A stretch of DNA of 64,000 bases from NCBI GenBank assembly GCA_002433485.1, contig DJIF01000051.1, positions 22,942-86,941 of the forward strand, written 5' to 3'. Source of the stretch: Deltaproteobacteria bacterium UBA6601 (lineage in GTDB: Bacteria > Myxococcota_A > UBA796 > UBA9615). A model generated the notes under the pieces. That model ran no database searches, had not been told where the DNA came from, and was given only the letters and a program-made list of their open reading frames with translations. This document shows, in pieces, positions 1 to 8,443 of the stretch. Each line of letters starts with the position of its first letter. Within the stretch, counting starts at the first letter, position 1. Made by a program: the position numbers and the translations under genes.

Positions 1-1107
1 GGCGACTGATGTAATGATTGAGTCGACTGATATCTGCGGACTATCGACCTGCAAATAGCCTTCAAGACAGCTGCGTGCATAGTCTAGAGTGATTGGCGCT
101 GCATGGAAGCTACTCATGGCTAACAGGCGAGTCAGCGTTCCTTCTAACAGGCGAATGTTAGAAGCAGCATGTCGAGCAATAAAGAAGGCCACATCATGTG
201 GCAGCTCGATGCCTTCTTCGTCGGCCTTTTTGCGCAAGATCGCAACTTTAGTCTCGGTGTCATGGGGCTGCACATCAGCAACCAGTCCCCAGTCAAATCG
301 TGAACGAAGTCGTTCTTCCAGTCCGATGATGTCTTTGGGGTAACGATCTGCAGTAACTACGATTTGCTTACCGCTGTTATGGAGAGCATTGAAGGTGTGA
401 AAAAACTCTTCCTGAGTCTGCATCTTGCCGCCAAGCGACTGGATGTCGTCAACAAGAAGTGCATCACAGCCCTGACGATATCGCTCGCGAAAGGCCTCCA
501 TCCGCTTGTAGCGAATCGCGTGGATCATTTCGTTGGTGAAGTCCTCAGCTGACATGTACACCAGCCGGGAGTTGGGATCTCGTTGGAGAATTCGATTTCC
601 GATGGCATTTAGCAGGTGAGTCTTACCGAGTCCTACTCCCCCAAAGATGAACAGTGGATTGTAGTTTTTGGCAGGAAAGTCCGCCACGTTTTGTGCGGCT
701 GCGGTAGCAAACTGGTTACCGCCACCAATCACAAAAGAAGCAAAGGTCTTGCGAGGATTAGGGCGGAAGCGATCCGGCCGGTCCTTATTGCGAATCGGAG
801 CCGGTGAACTGACGTTAACTATTGCTTCATCAGACCGACTGCGACGGTTCTCAAGACTTGCATCAAGTCGATAGTCGATTTGATAAGTCTCACCGGTCAG
901 CTCACCCAGGTGAGCAAGCAGCAGTGGCTCCAGGTTTTCCTGGATGAATTCGACGTAGAGACGATTTGGGGTCGCGAGCACGACCGTGTCGTCTTCAGAA
1001 GAAACAAAGGAAATCCGATCAAGCCACGGATCATGGAAGAAAGCTTCTTCCGTCGCGCGTACTCGACCACAGACTTCCTCCCATTGGGAACGAAGCAATT
1101 GGGTCAT
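1..1107 (-). CDS. dnaA: Chromosomal replication initiator DnaA (3' end outside window)
   Basis: Reading the minus strand from ATG at 1107-1105 gives 369 codons of DnaA, open to the left edge. Residues 1-75 are domain I (starting MTQLLRSQWEEV), followed by a short variable linker. The AAA+ domain begins near residue 117 and has Walker A GGVGLGKTH near 156-164, Walker B LLVDDIQ near 218-224 and the box VII arginine motif LRSRFDWGL. The DNA-binding domain IV lies outside the window. DnaA binds origin DnaA boxes in the ATP form and opens the duplex. No good Shine-Dalgarno precedes the ATG, but no better in-frame start exists before an upstream stop. It is divergent from rpmH, a common origin-region arrangement. 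Confidence 0.97.
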   Translation of the reverse strand, partial: MTQLLRSQWEEVCGRVRATEEAFFHDPWLDRISFVSSEDDTVVLATPNRLYVEFIQENLEPLLLAHLGELTGETYQIDYRLDASLENRRSRSDEAIVNVSSPAPIRNKDRPDRFRPNPRKTFASFVIGGGNQFATAAAQNVADFPAKNYNPLFIFGGVGLGKTHLLNAIGNRILQRDPNSRLVYMSAEDFTNEMIHAIRYKRMEAFRERYRQGCDALLVDDIQSLGGKMQTQEEFFHTFNALHNSGKQIVVTADRYPKDIIGLEERLRSRFDWGLVADVQPHDTETKVAILRKKADEEGIELPHDVAFFIARHAASNIRLLEGTLTRLLAMSSFHAAPITLDYARSCLEGYLQVDSPQISVDSIITSVA

Positions 1108-1266
1108 CCGGCTGTCTGTTGTCGGGCGTTCACCTCAGTTAAGACACCGGCCCGCGCGGCGTCTCTCAACGATTAATAAACGAGATCTTCGGGCCTTGTA
1201 AACGGTCGAATCCCGACAAAATTAAGCTTGCAAAATATCTGGTAATTGACGCCAATTAGGCGAAGT

Positions 1267-1288
1267 AAAAAGGCCAGCAAGAACCGGC
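1267..1288 (-). terminator. Terminator-like hairpin in the dnaA leader direction (minus strand)
   Basis: On the minus strand GCCGG (1288-1284) pairs with CTGGC (1277-1273) around a six-base loop, with one G-T pair, and is followed by CTTTTT (1272-1267). It sits about 160 bp upstream of the dnaA start, so it could act as an attenuator if dnaA is transcribed from further right. It shares bases with the plus-strand hairpin. Confidence 0.3.
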
Positions 1289-1316
1289 AGATCCCAGTTT
1301 GGAGATCGGCTTTTTT
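1284..1316 (+). terminator. Terminator-like hairpin in the dnaA-rpmH spacer (plus strand)
   Basis: Positions 1286-1296 pair with 1300-1310 around a GTT loop, with one bulged A (1303) and one mismatch, and are followed directly by six T residues (1311-1316). This has the form of a Rho-independent terminator, but no plus-strand gene lies upstream in the window. It could end a small RNA or attenuate a long rpmH leader. Chance occurrence is possible. Confidence 0.4.
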
Positions 1317-1514
1317 GGGGAGTAAAGGGGAAAAAAACTTTATTTCTCAGGCAGCCTAACCACACAAAACACGAACACCTAATTCCCATAAAGCAGGATT
1401 GGACCGCTTCGCGCGCGTACTATCTATATAGAGAATGAACATTTGAGACTGGCTAAGGAAGGTATGTTGCTAGTGGATTTTTGAAATTGCGGAGACTTGG
1501 CTTGAGATCAGTGG

Positions 1515-1543
1515 TTGACACGAACTCTCTTGTTCTCTATTTT
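1515..1543 (+). promoter_or_regulatory. Sigma70-type promoter of rpmH-rnpA
   Basis: A perfect -35 TTGACA (1515-1520), a 17 bp spacer and -10 TATTTT (1538-1543) lie 43 bp before the rpmH start. Transcription would begin near 1550, so the TTG at 1543 cannot start rnpA from this promoter, while the ATG at 1570 can. Confidence 0.85.
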
Positions 1544-1569
1544 TGCGCGCCTTTCAGAGAATCCTTCAG

Positions 1570-2094
1570 ATGCAGGGAACCGGACATGAAGCGTACATTT
1601 CAGCCGAGCAATACCTCTCGCCGACGTACCCATGGTTTTCGTCTGCGCATGTCCACCAAGAACGGTCGCAACGTTCTGGCTCGCCGCCGTCAGCGCGGCC
1701 GCAAGCGCCTCGCCGTAGGTACCTGGAAGAAGTAGAGCTGAGCTCCACTTTTCCACCAGCCTTACGGATCCGCAAGAGCGGTGAATATCAGCGACACAGA
1801 AGTCGTTCTAGAGCATTTCGTACTTCTCATTTTGTGGTTGCTTGGGCGGCTACCGAGCGTGAACACTCGCGTCTGGGCCTGACCGTGTCCCGAAGAGTAG
1901 GTAGGGCTCATCAAAGAAATCGGGTGAAGCGTCTGGTTCGTACCTGGTTTAGAAACCACTGGCGGGAGATTTCCGGCAGTTGGGATCTGGTGGTCATTGC
2001 TCGACCCGGAGCGGCTGCGCTTGATTACGCAACGGTCGTGGCGCAGCTGGAACATGCCGGAAGATGGTTGAGCAAGCGAGCTGGAGGTGCTTGA
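1570..2094 (+). CDS. rnpA: RNase P protein component, probable N-terminal extension overlapping rpmH
   Basis: RNase P protein assists the catalytic RNA in removing tRNA 5' leaders. The conserved part begins at RIRKSGEYQ (about 1768) and includes the signature RNRVKRLVRTWFR. In this frame no ATG, GTG or TTG occurs between the rpmH stop and that motif. The next GTG, near 1834, would remove conserved sequence. The frame is open through all of rpmH back to ATG 1570, only 16 bases before the rpmH ATG, giving 174 residues against a usual 110-130. This matches the fully overlapping rpmH/rnpA arrangement described in Thermus. The alternative is a rare CTG start at 1723 or 1738, the latter with a purine-rich GGAAGAAG ahead of it. 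The gene identity is certain; the start is not. Confidence 0.85.
   Translation: MQGTGHEAYISAEQYLSPTYPWFSSAHVHQERSQRSGSPPSARPQAPRRRYLEEVELSSTFPPALRIRKSGEYQRHRSRSRAFRTSHFVVAWAATEREHSRLGLTVSRRVGRAHQRNRVKRLVRTWFRNHWREISGSWDLVVIARPGAAALDYATVVAQLEHAGRWLSKRAGGA
1586..1735 (+). CDS. rpmH: 50S ribosomal protein L34
   Basis: This encodes a 49-residue, very basic protein beginning MKRTFQPSNTSRRRTHGF and ending in GTWKK, the typical length and sequence of bL34, a late-assembling protein of the large ribosomal subunit. The start ATG is preceded by AGGGA (1574-1578) at seven bases. It is first in the plus-strand block and directly follows the strong promoter at 1515-1543. The whole gene lies inside a longer open frame that continues into rnpA. 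Confidence 0.98.
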   Translation: MKRTFQPSNTSRRRTHGFRLRMSTKNGRNVLARRRQRGRKRLAVGTWKK

Positions 2095-2447
2095 TGAAGG
2101 GCTTCCTATTGCTGCTGCTGCGGGGCTACAAGCGTTTTCTTTCGCCTCTTTTGCCGCGCGCCTGTCGCTTTGAGCCAAGTTGCTCGGTGTACATGATGCA
2201 GGCCATTGAAAGCCACGGCTCCTTTAAGGGGCTGCTTCTTGGGATCGGGCGCTTAGGGCGTTGTCAGCCTTTCTCTGCCGGTGGATTTGATCCGGTGCCT
2301 GGACATGAGAGTGCCTTGGTCTTGACTGAATCTGTTGAGCGCAGGTCTTGTTCTATTGAAGCAAGTGGTCAGCTCCCCTTGACGGAGGTGCCACCAAGCC
2401 TTGACGATGGCGCCGACTCGAAGGAAGCCTGGGTTACACAGCCTTGA
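2094..2447 (+). CDS. yidD: Membrane protein insertion efficiency factor YidD
   Basis: This 117-residue protein has the YidD core: an amphipathic N-terminus (MKGFLLLLLRGYKRFLSPLL), then CRFEPSCSVYMMQAIESHG and the GGFDPVPGH signature. It is thought to help YidC insert inner-membrane proteins. The ATG overlaps the rnpA stop (TGATG) and has GGAGG seven bases upstream, so translation is probably coupled. The family is usually 70-90 residues; about 40 extra acidic, low-complexity residues at the C-terminus are not recognised. It lies in the conserved rpmH-rnpA-yidD-yidC order. Confidence 0.93.
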   Translation: MKGFLLLLLRGYKRFLSPLLPRACRFEPSCSVYMMQAIESHGSFKGLLLGIGRLGRCQPFSAGGFDPVPGHESALVLTESVERRSCSIEASGQLPLTEVPPSLDDGADSKEAWVTQP

Positions 2448-2455
2448 AGTAGACG

Positions 2456-4279
2456 ATGCAGCCATCCCCCGATCCCGAACAGGAAAAGCGCGTACTGACG
2501 GCCGTGGTGCTGTCCGTTCTGGTGCTGTGGATTTTTCAGAGTTTCGTATTTGAGCCACCACCGGTACCGCCAGTGTCGGTTCCGCAACAGGCTGTTGGGC
2601 CGCTTGCCGAACAAGCAGCCGAGTCATCGACCGCAGCGGTTGTGGACGTCAATGGTGATGATGACGATTCAGCGCGTAGCGCCCAGCCACTTGAGGCTCG
2701 CAAGTTAAAGCCACCTACTCCCCCTATTGAGCTTGAGCGGAATTGGGGAGATCTGGATGAACTTGGGGTTGATCGCAGCACAGCGAGTCGTTGGTCCAAT
2801 TTTGGTGGCTCTCCGACCACTCTGCAGATTCGTGCATATCAGGAGGCCTATGAACTGGATTGGCTACCTACCTGGTTGTTGAAGGGTTTCACCAGTGGTT
2901 TTGACTGGGGTGAGTTCGATATGGGCTGGCCCGAACTCCCTTCGACCGGAGCGGTCAATATTGTTCAGGGGCAAGCAGGAGAGGTCCTGTTTCCGGTCGG
3001 TATCGATTCCGATGGTATCGCCGCCGACCTCGGTCATTATCGGGTTAAGGAACAGAAAAATGTGCTGCTGTTTGAGAAGGAACGCGGCTCTGTTGAGGTT
3101 AGTAAGCGCTTCAGTCTGCCTACAGAGGGCTATCTTCTCGATTATCTGGTCAGCTTCAAGAACATCAGCGCGCAGCCTCTTGAGCTGATTCCTCAGGTGG
3201 GGGTGGCTGACCACATGAAGCCGGCGGTCGGCCAGTTCGGCTCCCAATCTGAAGTCTGGGCCCAGCTCAACGGTGAGGTCGAAAGCAATCCTCCCGATAA
3301 TCTTGAGGACGAAGCGCGACGCTTTGACGGGCCAGTGGATTGGTTCGGGGTGGGGGATCGCTATTTTCTTGTTGCTCTGGAACCCACGCAGCCGCTGAAT
3401 GGCCAGCTGGTCATGACCAGAGCTCCAGGCAATGAGCGATATGGAGCGGTCTATCAGGCCTCAAGTAAGACTCTCGCTCCGGGTGAGGTGGTCTCCTTTG
3501 CCTTTCGTTTGTATGCGGGCCCCAAGGAACTCGACATTCTCGAAGATGCGGGCCTCAAGATGGCCTCAAGCGTCAACTTCGGCATGTTTGGGGTGGTTGC
3601 GCTGCCCATTCTGGCGTTCCTCAAGTTCATTTTCTCTCTGGTGGGTAGCTGGGGAATCTCCATCATCCTGCTGACCGTTTGCATCAAGGCGGCCCTTTTT
3701 CCGCTGTCGCAGAAGTCTTATCGATCCATGAAGGGAATGCAGAAACTGCAGCCTGAGATTGAGAAGCTCAAGGAAAAGCACGGCGACGATAAAGAGGCCA
3801 TGAACCGAGAGATGATGGCGCTGTGGAAGGAGCACGGAGTCAATCCGTTGGGTGGCTGTCTGCCCATGTTGCTGCAGATGCCGATCTGGTTCGCTCTTTA
3901 TCGGGTTCTGTGGAATTCCGTCGAGCTCTACCAGACTTCATTCTTGTACTTCGCTGACTTGAGCCTGCGTGACCCTCTGGGGGTCTTTCCCCTGGTGCTT
4001 GGCGTGACCATGTGGCTGCAGCAGAAGATGACTCCAACTGCATCGGCCGATCCCATGCAGCAAAAGATCATGCGGATGATGCCGCTGTTCTTCTCGGTGA
4101 TCATGTTCACCCTGCCCGCTGGTCTGGTTCTCTACATACTGGTGAACAATGTTTTGAGCATTGGTCAGCAGTGGCTGATCCATCGTTCTAATGATGACGG
4201 CGAGCCGGTTGACAAGGCTGCTTCTGATGGAGCCAACAAAGCTGGTGCCAAGGCCGGCAAGTCGCGTAAGAAGAAATGA
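2456..4279 (+). CDS. yidC: Membrane protein insertase YidC
   Basis: This 607-residue protein has the Gram-negative YidC layout. It has an N-terminal TM segment (about residues 17-33), a Pro/Glu-rich linker, a large periplasmic beta-sandwich domain to about residue 360, then the conserved Oxa1/YidC core with several TM segments and a Lys-rich tail (KSRKKK). The core includes FPLSQKSYRSMKGMQKL and NPLGGCLPMLLQMPIWF. The groove position that is Arg in E. coli appears as Lys in CIKAALFPLS. YidC inserts membrane proteins with or without the Sec translocon. It starts 8 bp after yidD and is followed 13 bp later by jag. Confidence 0.97.
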   Translation: MQPSPDPEQEKRVLTAVVLSVLVLWIFQSFVFEPPPVPPVSVPQQAVGPLAEQAAESSTAAVVDVNGDDDDSARSAQPLEARKLKPPTPPIELERNWGDLDELGVDRSTASRWSNFGGSPTTLQIRAYQEAYELDWLPTWLLKGFTSGFDWGEFDMGWPELPSTGAVNIVQGQAGEVLFPVGIDSDGIAADLGHYRVKEQKNVLLFEKERGSVEVSKRFSLPTEGYLLDYLVSFKNISAQPLELIPQVGVADHMKPAVGQFGSQSEVWAQLNGEVESNPPDNLEDEARRFDGPVDWFGVGDRYFLVALEPTQPLNGQLVMTRAPGNERYGAVYQASSKTLAPGEVVSFAFRLYAGPKELDILEDAGLKMASSVNFGMFGVVALPILAFLKFIFSLVGSWGISIILLTVCIKAALFPLSQKSYRSMKGMQKLQPEIEKLKEKHGDDKEAMNREMMALWKEHGVNPLGGCLPMLLQMPIWFALYRVLWNSVELYQTSFLYFADLSLRDPLGVFPLVLGVTMWLQQKMTPTASADPMQQKIMRMMPLFFSVIMFTLPAGLVLYILVNNVLSIGQQWLIHRSNDDGEPVDKAASDGANKAGAKAGKSRKKK

Positions 4280-4292
4280 AGCGAGGTTTGAG

Positions 4293-5057
4293 ATGAGTGA
4301 GATCATCACGGTTGAAGGTAAGACCCTGAACGAGGCGATTGGCCGAGCCACCCAACAGCTGGGGGCCGTTGTCAGCGATGAAATTCGCTATGAGTTTGTT
4401 CGTGAACACTTTCGTGGTGGCGCTTATACCGTCCAGATAAGTGCATCGATGCGCAGTGAAGAGGATTTGGCAGGTCGCGCCAATCTCCGTGCTCGCGCTG
4501 ATCAGGCTGCCCAGTGGATGCGTGATTGTCTCAATAGTTTTGGTTCGGAGGCCCAGGTCCGTGCTGTCTTTAAGTCTGAGGCAGAGCTGTTGGTTGAGGT
4601 CCAGTGCGAGCAGGATGGTCGGCTGCTGATTGGTAAAGAGGGTCGTAATCTCAAGGCCTTTGAGTTGCTCTTGGCGAGCGCGGTGCTGGACGGTCAGGAT
4701 GAGCTCAAGATCTGTCTTGATGTGGAAGGCTATCGAAGTCGCTCCAGATCGCCCCGTCGTGATGAGGATCGGCCGCGTCGTGATGATCGGGGCGGTCGAG
4801 GCAGGGGTAGAGATCGCGACCGTGGTTCTCGGCGACCGCGTCGTGAGGGGGATGCAGAGCGGGATCAGGCGATTCATGCCGAGACTCGTTCTGCCGTTGA
4901 GCGAATTCTCGCTGGAGAGGAACAGAGTCTGGTCTTGAGCGAGATGAATTCCTATGAGCGACATCTGGCCCATACGGTGGTCAAGGAAGTAGATGGAGTC
5001 GACTCACGTTCGGTGGGCTCCGGCTCTGATCGACGGGTCGAGGTCTTCGCTCGCTAA
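4293..5057 (+). CDS. jag: RNA-binding protein Jag/KhpB (Jag_N, KH, R3H)
   Basis: This 254-residue protein starts MSEIITVEGKTLNEAI, a Jag N-terminal domain. A KH-like domain follows with the loop IGKEGRNLKAFE (about 115-126), then a long Arg/Asp-rich low-complexity linker (about 145-190), then an R3H domain with the RHLAH motif and the end SDRRVEVFAR. The linker between KH and R3H is unusually long and RS-like. The start was placed at ATG 4293 because upstream in-frame codons lie inside yidC; GAGG precedes it. Jag proteins bind RNA and are linked to cell-envelope control in other bacteria. Confidence 0.93.
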   Translation: MSEIITVEGKTLNEAIGRATQQLGAVVSDEIRYEFVREHFRGGAYTVQISASMRSEEDLAGRANLRARADQAAQWMRDCLNSFGSEAQVRAVFKSEAELLVEVQCEQDGRLLIGKEGRNLKAFELLLASAVLDGQDELKICLDVEGYRSRSRSPRRDEDRPRRDDRGGRGRGRDRDRGSRRPRREGDAERDQAIHAETRSAVERILAGEEQSLVLSEMNSYERHLAHTVVKEVDGVDSRSVGSGSDRRVEVFAR

Positions 5058-5077
5058 GGGCCTTTGGTGGTCATCTG

Positions 5078-6457
5078 ATGAGCTCTTCCCATCGCCTTAT
5101 GGCTGAGGCGGTAGAACTCGTGAATGACCCCATCGTGGCGATTTCAACCGCACCAGGCTCTGCCGCCGTTGGAATTCTGCGTCTGTCGGGGCCTAAGGAT
5201 TCGCTGAATCCAATTCTGCAGGCTTTGTTGGGTCTTCATGAGTGGCGGAGCTTAAAGCCCCGGCAGCTTCACTTGCGGACACTGCGCAACCCCGACAGTG
5301 GCGAGATCGTGGATGAGGCACTGGTGGTGCGATTTGCTGCTCCGAATTCCTACACCGGAGAAGATCTGGTTGAGCTTCACCTGCATGGCAATCCAGTGGT
5401 GATGAACCGGGTACAGGAGCTTATCTGCGAGCTTGGAGCTCGGCTGGCGCGACCTGGGGAGTTTACTCGGCGTGCTCTGGTCAATGGGCGTATGTCCTTG
5501 CTTCAGGCTGAGGCTCTGGATGCATTGATCAAAGCTCCAGACTGGTCTTCAGTGAGGGTTGCTCGCCGTCATCTTGGGGGGGAATTGCTGCAGCGGATTG
5601 CAGACTGGCGAGGCAAGATCCTGCCGCTTGCCGCTGCCCTTGAAGCGCTGGTTGATTTTCCCGAAGAAGTAGAAGACGCCGAGATCAGAGCTCTGCTCCG
5701 TGGACTGGAGCCCCTTGCTGTTGAGATGGAGGAGCTGGTCACGACTTTTGCCGCTGGACAGCGGGGCTCAAGTCTTCCAGTGGTGGTCTTGAGGGGCCCG
5801 GTAAATGCGGGCAAGAGCACACTTTTTAATGCTTTATTGGGTCACTCTCGAGCCATTGTCTCTGAGCTTGCCGGTACTACGCGTGACATTGTTTCCGAGC
5901 AGGTTCAGTGGTCGGGGGTTTCCTTGAGTCTGTCGGATACGGCTGGACTCCGAGTTGGTGGGGATCAGATTGAAGCAGAGGGGATGGAGCGTGCTGCTGA
6001 TCTGGTCGGACGCAGTGACTTGATCCTTGAGGTGCGTGATGGCCGAGCCGTGCTGAGTGCCGAACTGGAGCAGGACGAGTCGCATTCGGCAGTCATTTTG
6101 GTCGCCACTCATGCTGACCTGTTGACGGAGGAGCAGTGTGGCGGTTTGGAATCCAGGGCTTTTGTCACGGTGAGTGCTCCGACTGGAGCTGGAATCGGTT
6201 CATTACGCGACCAGATTGTTGCCCTGCTAGCCCAAAACTCCACACAGGGCTTGGTTTTGCAGACTCAGCGTCAGCAGGCGGCGCTGCAGCGCGCCATTAA
6301 GGAGCTTCAGGAGGCGGTGATTCTAGGTGATGATGAGCCGGTACTGGCGGCGCTGGCGCTGGCTAGGTCTGGGGAGGCGCTTGAGGAGTTGGCTGGGGCC
6401 TTCACCACAGAGGAGGTGCTCGATGAGCTGTTTGCACGGTTCTGCATCGGCAAGTAG
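5078..6457 (+). CDS. mnmE: tRNA modification GTPase MnmE
   Basis: This 459-residue protein has the N-terminal formyl-THF-binding fold (DPIVAISTAPGSAAVGILRLSG, EDLVELHLHGN), a helical domain, an inserted G domain and the C-terminal FCIGK that carries the catalytic Cys of the family. In the G domain, G1 is GPVNAGKSTLFN, G2 lies in AGTTRD and G3 is DTAG, but G4, normally NKxD, reads THAD (about residue 346-349). With MnmG it forms the enzyme that makes the 5-carboxymethylaminomethyl group on U34 of certain tRNAs. ATG 5078 was used; ATG 5099 is an alternative closer to the conserved start. It lies just ahead of its partner mnmG. Confidence 0.96.
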   Translation: MSSSHRLMAEAVELVNDPIVAISTAPGSAAVGILRLSGPKDSLNPILQALLGLHEWRSLKPRQLHLRTLRNPDSGEIVDEALVVRFAAPNSYTGEDLVELHLHGNPVVMNRVQELICELGARLARPGEFTRRALVNGRMSLLQAEALDALIKAPDWSSVRVARRHLGGELLQRIADWRGKILPLAAALEALVDFPEEVEDAEIRALLRGLEPLAVEMEELVTTFAAGQRGSSLPVVVLRGPVNAGKSTLFNALLGHSRAIVSELAGTTRDIVSEQVQWSGVSLSLSDTAGLRVGGDQIEAEGMERAADLVGRSDLILEVRDGRAVLSAELEQDESHSAVILVATHADLLTEEQCGGLESRAFVTVSAPTGAGIGSLRDQIVALLAQNSTQGLVLQTQRQQAALQRAIKELQEAVILGDDEPVLAALALARSGEALEELAGAFTTEEVLDELFARFCIGK

Positions 6458-6538
6458 GTCCTCGATTTGTCGGTTGTATCGGCTAACTTGCAGGGGACAA
6501 GGGGTGTTTCGAACTCCGTGGGAGATCGCTAACTGGCT

Positions 6539-8434
6539 ATGAGAAACGAAGACTGTGTGGTGGTTGTCGGTGCAGGGCATGCAGGGGTCGAGGCGGCCTT
6601 GGCTGCAGCGCGCGTCGGTCGTCGCACTTTGCTGGTCACCCTCTCAGCTGGAGGGATCGCCCAGATGCCTTGCAACCCAGCGGTTGGGGGGCAGGGCAAG
6701 GGTCATCTGGTACGAGAGATCGATGCGCTGGGTGGTGCGATGGCCTTGTGTGCCGACGCAACCAGCATTCAGTTTAAGTATTTGAACACGCGTAAGGGCC
6801 TCGCAGTTCGCTCTTCTCGGGCTCAGGTCGATCGCTTCCTTTACCAACGGCGCATGGGCGAGCGGATTCGCAGCGTGGCAGGGATTGAGCTGATTGAGGG
6901 AGAGGTGGTTGCCCTGCGTGATGATGGGGTGCGGGTGATTGGGGTTGAACTGGCCGATGGCTCCAAGATTGATGCGGGAGCGGTCGTGATTACGACGGGA
7001 ACGGCCCTGCGTGGCAGCCTACACACTGGTCTTCATGCTCGACCTGGCGGCGGCGGCGGTAGGCCATCTGCTCTGCGGCTGAGTGCTTGTCTACAGCAAG
7101 TTGGTCATCGACTCTCTCGGCTTAAGACCGGGACCGTGCCACGTTTGGATGGGAGAACCATCCAGTGGGATCAGCTGCGTCCTCAAGATGGCGATTGTCC
7201 AGGTGCGCGCTTTTCCTTTGTTGGTCCGCCCTCAGCACTGCCTCAAGTGCGTTGTTATGAGACATCTACAGGGCATGAGGCTCATCAGATCATTCGCGAT
7301 GGTCTTGCTCACTCCCCGATGTACGGTGTTCAGGCGGCCATTGATGGAGTTGGGCCCAGGTATTGCCCGAGCATCGAGGACAAGGTGTTGCGCTTTGCAG
7401 AGCGCGATCAGCATCGGGTCTTTCTCGAGCCGGAAGGTCTGTCCAGCTATGAGGTTTATCCCAACGGCTTCTCGACCAGCCTGGCAGTCTCCACCCAACT
7501 GGCTGCGTTGCGCAGCATGAAGGGTCTTGAGCAGGTTCGAGTACTGCGCCCTGGCTATGCCATTGAGTATGATTTCTGCGATCCGCGGGATCTTGATCAG
7601 GGCCTGCAGAGTAGCTTTCTAGAGGGGCTCTATCTGGCCGGTCAGATCAATGGCACAACCGGCTATGAGGAGGCCGCTGCTCAGGGTCTCCTAGCTGGGG
7701 CCAATGCCGCTTTAGCTTTATCAGGCCGGGACCCACTGAGGATTGGCCGGGATCAGGGTTATCTGGGGGTAATGGTCGACGATCTGACCTCTAAGGGCAC
7801 TAGCGAGCCTTATCGGATGTTTACTTCTCGTGCCGAGTGGCGCTTGCTGCTGCGTGAAGACAATGCTGATCTTCGCCTTACCGAGCTTGGCCGGAGCTGC
7901 GGACTGGTGGACGAGGAGCGGTGGAAGAGCTTCTGCCAGCGCAGAGAGCAGGTAGCGGCAGGGCTTGTGTTCCTGCGTACGACACGAGTGCGACCTTCAG
8001 CGCAGGTCAACGCTTATCTGGCTTCCCTGGATCAGTCTTCTTTGTCGCGTGCCTGCAGCCTTGCCGATCTCTGTCAGCGCAAGGGAGTTACCTATGGCTC
8101 TATGCTGGAGGCACTTGAGCTTGAGGGCCCTCAGCTCGCTGATGAAGAAGCCCTTCAGGTGCTCGTTCAGTGTCGCTATCGCGGCTACATAAAGAGGCAG
8201 GAAGATGCCCTGCAGCGTCTGCAGGAGTTGTCCTCGCTGCCGGTGCCGGACTCCTTTGTCTATGAGGGCTTGCCTGGTTTGCGTCATGAGCTGGTCGAAA
8301 AGCTCTCCACTAGTCGGCCTCGTACCCTGGGCGAGCTGAGCGCTATTCCTGGAGTCACCCCTGCCGCGGTGGCTCTGCTTGCGGCGCGCTTGAAGGACCC
8401 TGCTGCTGGGGCTTCTGGAAGCAAGCCGCACTAA
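6539..8434 (+). CDS. mnmG: tRNA modification flavoenzyme MnmG (GidA)
   Basis: This 631-residue protein starts with a Rossmann FAD-binding motif (VVVGAGHAGVEAALAAARVG) and the family signature MPCNPAVGGQGKGHLV. Further conserved blocks are the substrate region ending in NGTTGYEEAAAQG and the C-terminal MnmE-binding helical domain (PGVTPAAVALL). Length matches the family (620-640). It uses FAD and NADH with MnmE to modify wobble uridine 34. The GC-rich stretch encoding RPGGGGGRPS near residue 166 is normal for the family. It is 81 bp after mnmE and 9 bp before rsmG. Confidence 0.97.
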   Translation: MRNEDCVVVVGAGHAGVEAALAAARVGRRTLLVTLSAGGIAQMPCNPAVGGQGKGHLVREIDALGGAMALCADATSIQFKYLNTRKGLAVRSSRAQVDRFLYQRRMGERIRSVAGIELIEGEVVALRDDGVRVIGVELADGSKIDAGAVVITTGTALRGSLHTGLHARPGGGGGRPSALRLSACLQQVGHRLSRLKTGTVPRLDGRTIQWDQLRPQDGDCPGARFSFVGPPSALPQVRCYETSTGHEAHQIIRDGLAHSPMYGVQAAIDGVGPRYCPSIEDKVLRFAERDQHRVFLEPEGLSSYEVYPNGFSTSLAVSTQLAALRSMKGLEQVRVLRPGYAIEYDFCDPRDLDQGLQSSFLEGLYLAGQINGTTGYEEAAAQGLLAGANAALALSGRDPLRIGRDQGYLGVMVDDLTSKGTSEPYRMFTSRAEWRLLLREDNADLRLTELGRSCGLVDEERWKSFCQRREQVAAGLVFLRTTRVRPSAQVNAYLASLDQSSLSRACSLADLCQRKGVTYGSMLEALELEGPQLADEEALQVLVQCRYRGYIKRQEDALQRLQELSSLPVPDSFVYEGLPGLRHELVEKLSTSRPRTLGELSAIPGVTPAAVALLAARLKDPAAGASGSKPH

Positions 8435-8443
8435 GGCAGTGCT

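Larger units (their letters stand above)
1108..1585. other. dnaA-rpmH divergent spacer, no gene found
   Basis: This 478 bp AT-richer spacer separates the divergent dnaA and rpmH genes, a location that holds the origin in some bacteria. Reading both strands I found no close match to the DnaA box TTATCCACA; the best is CTAACCACA near 1357, with two mismatches. It does hold an excellent sigma70-type promoter for rpmH and two hairpins next to T-runs near 1267-1316. No small protein with a convincing start and composition was recognised. The replication origin may instead lie on the far side of dnaA, outside the window. Confidence 0.6.
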
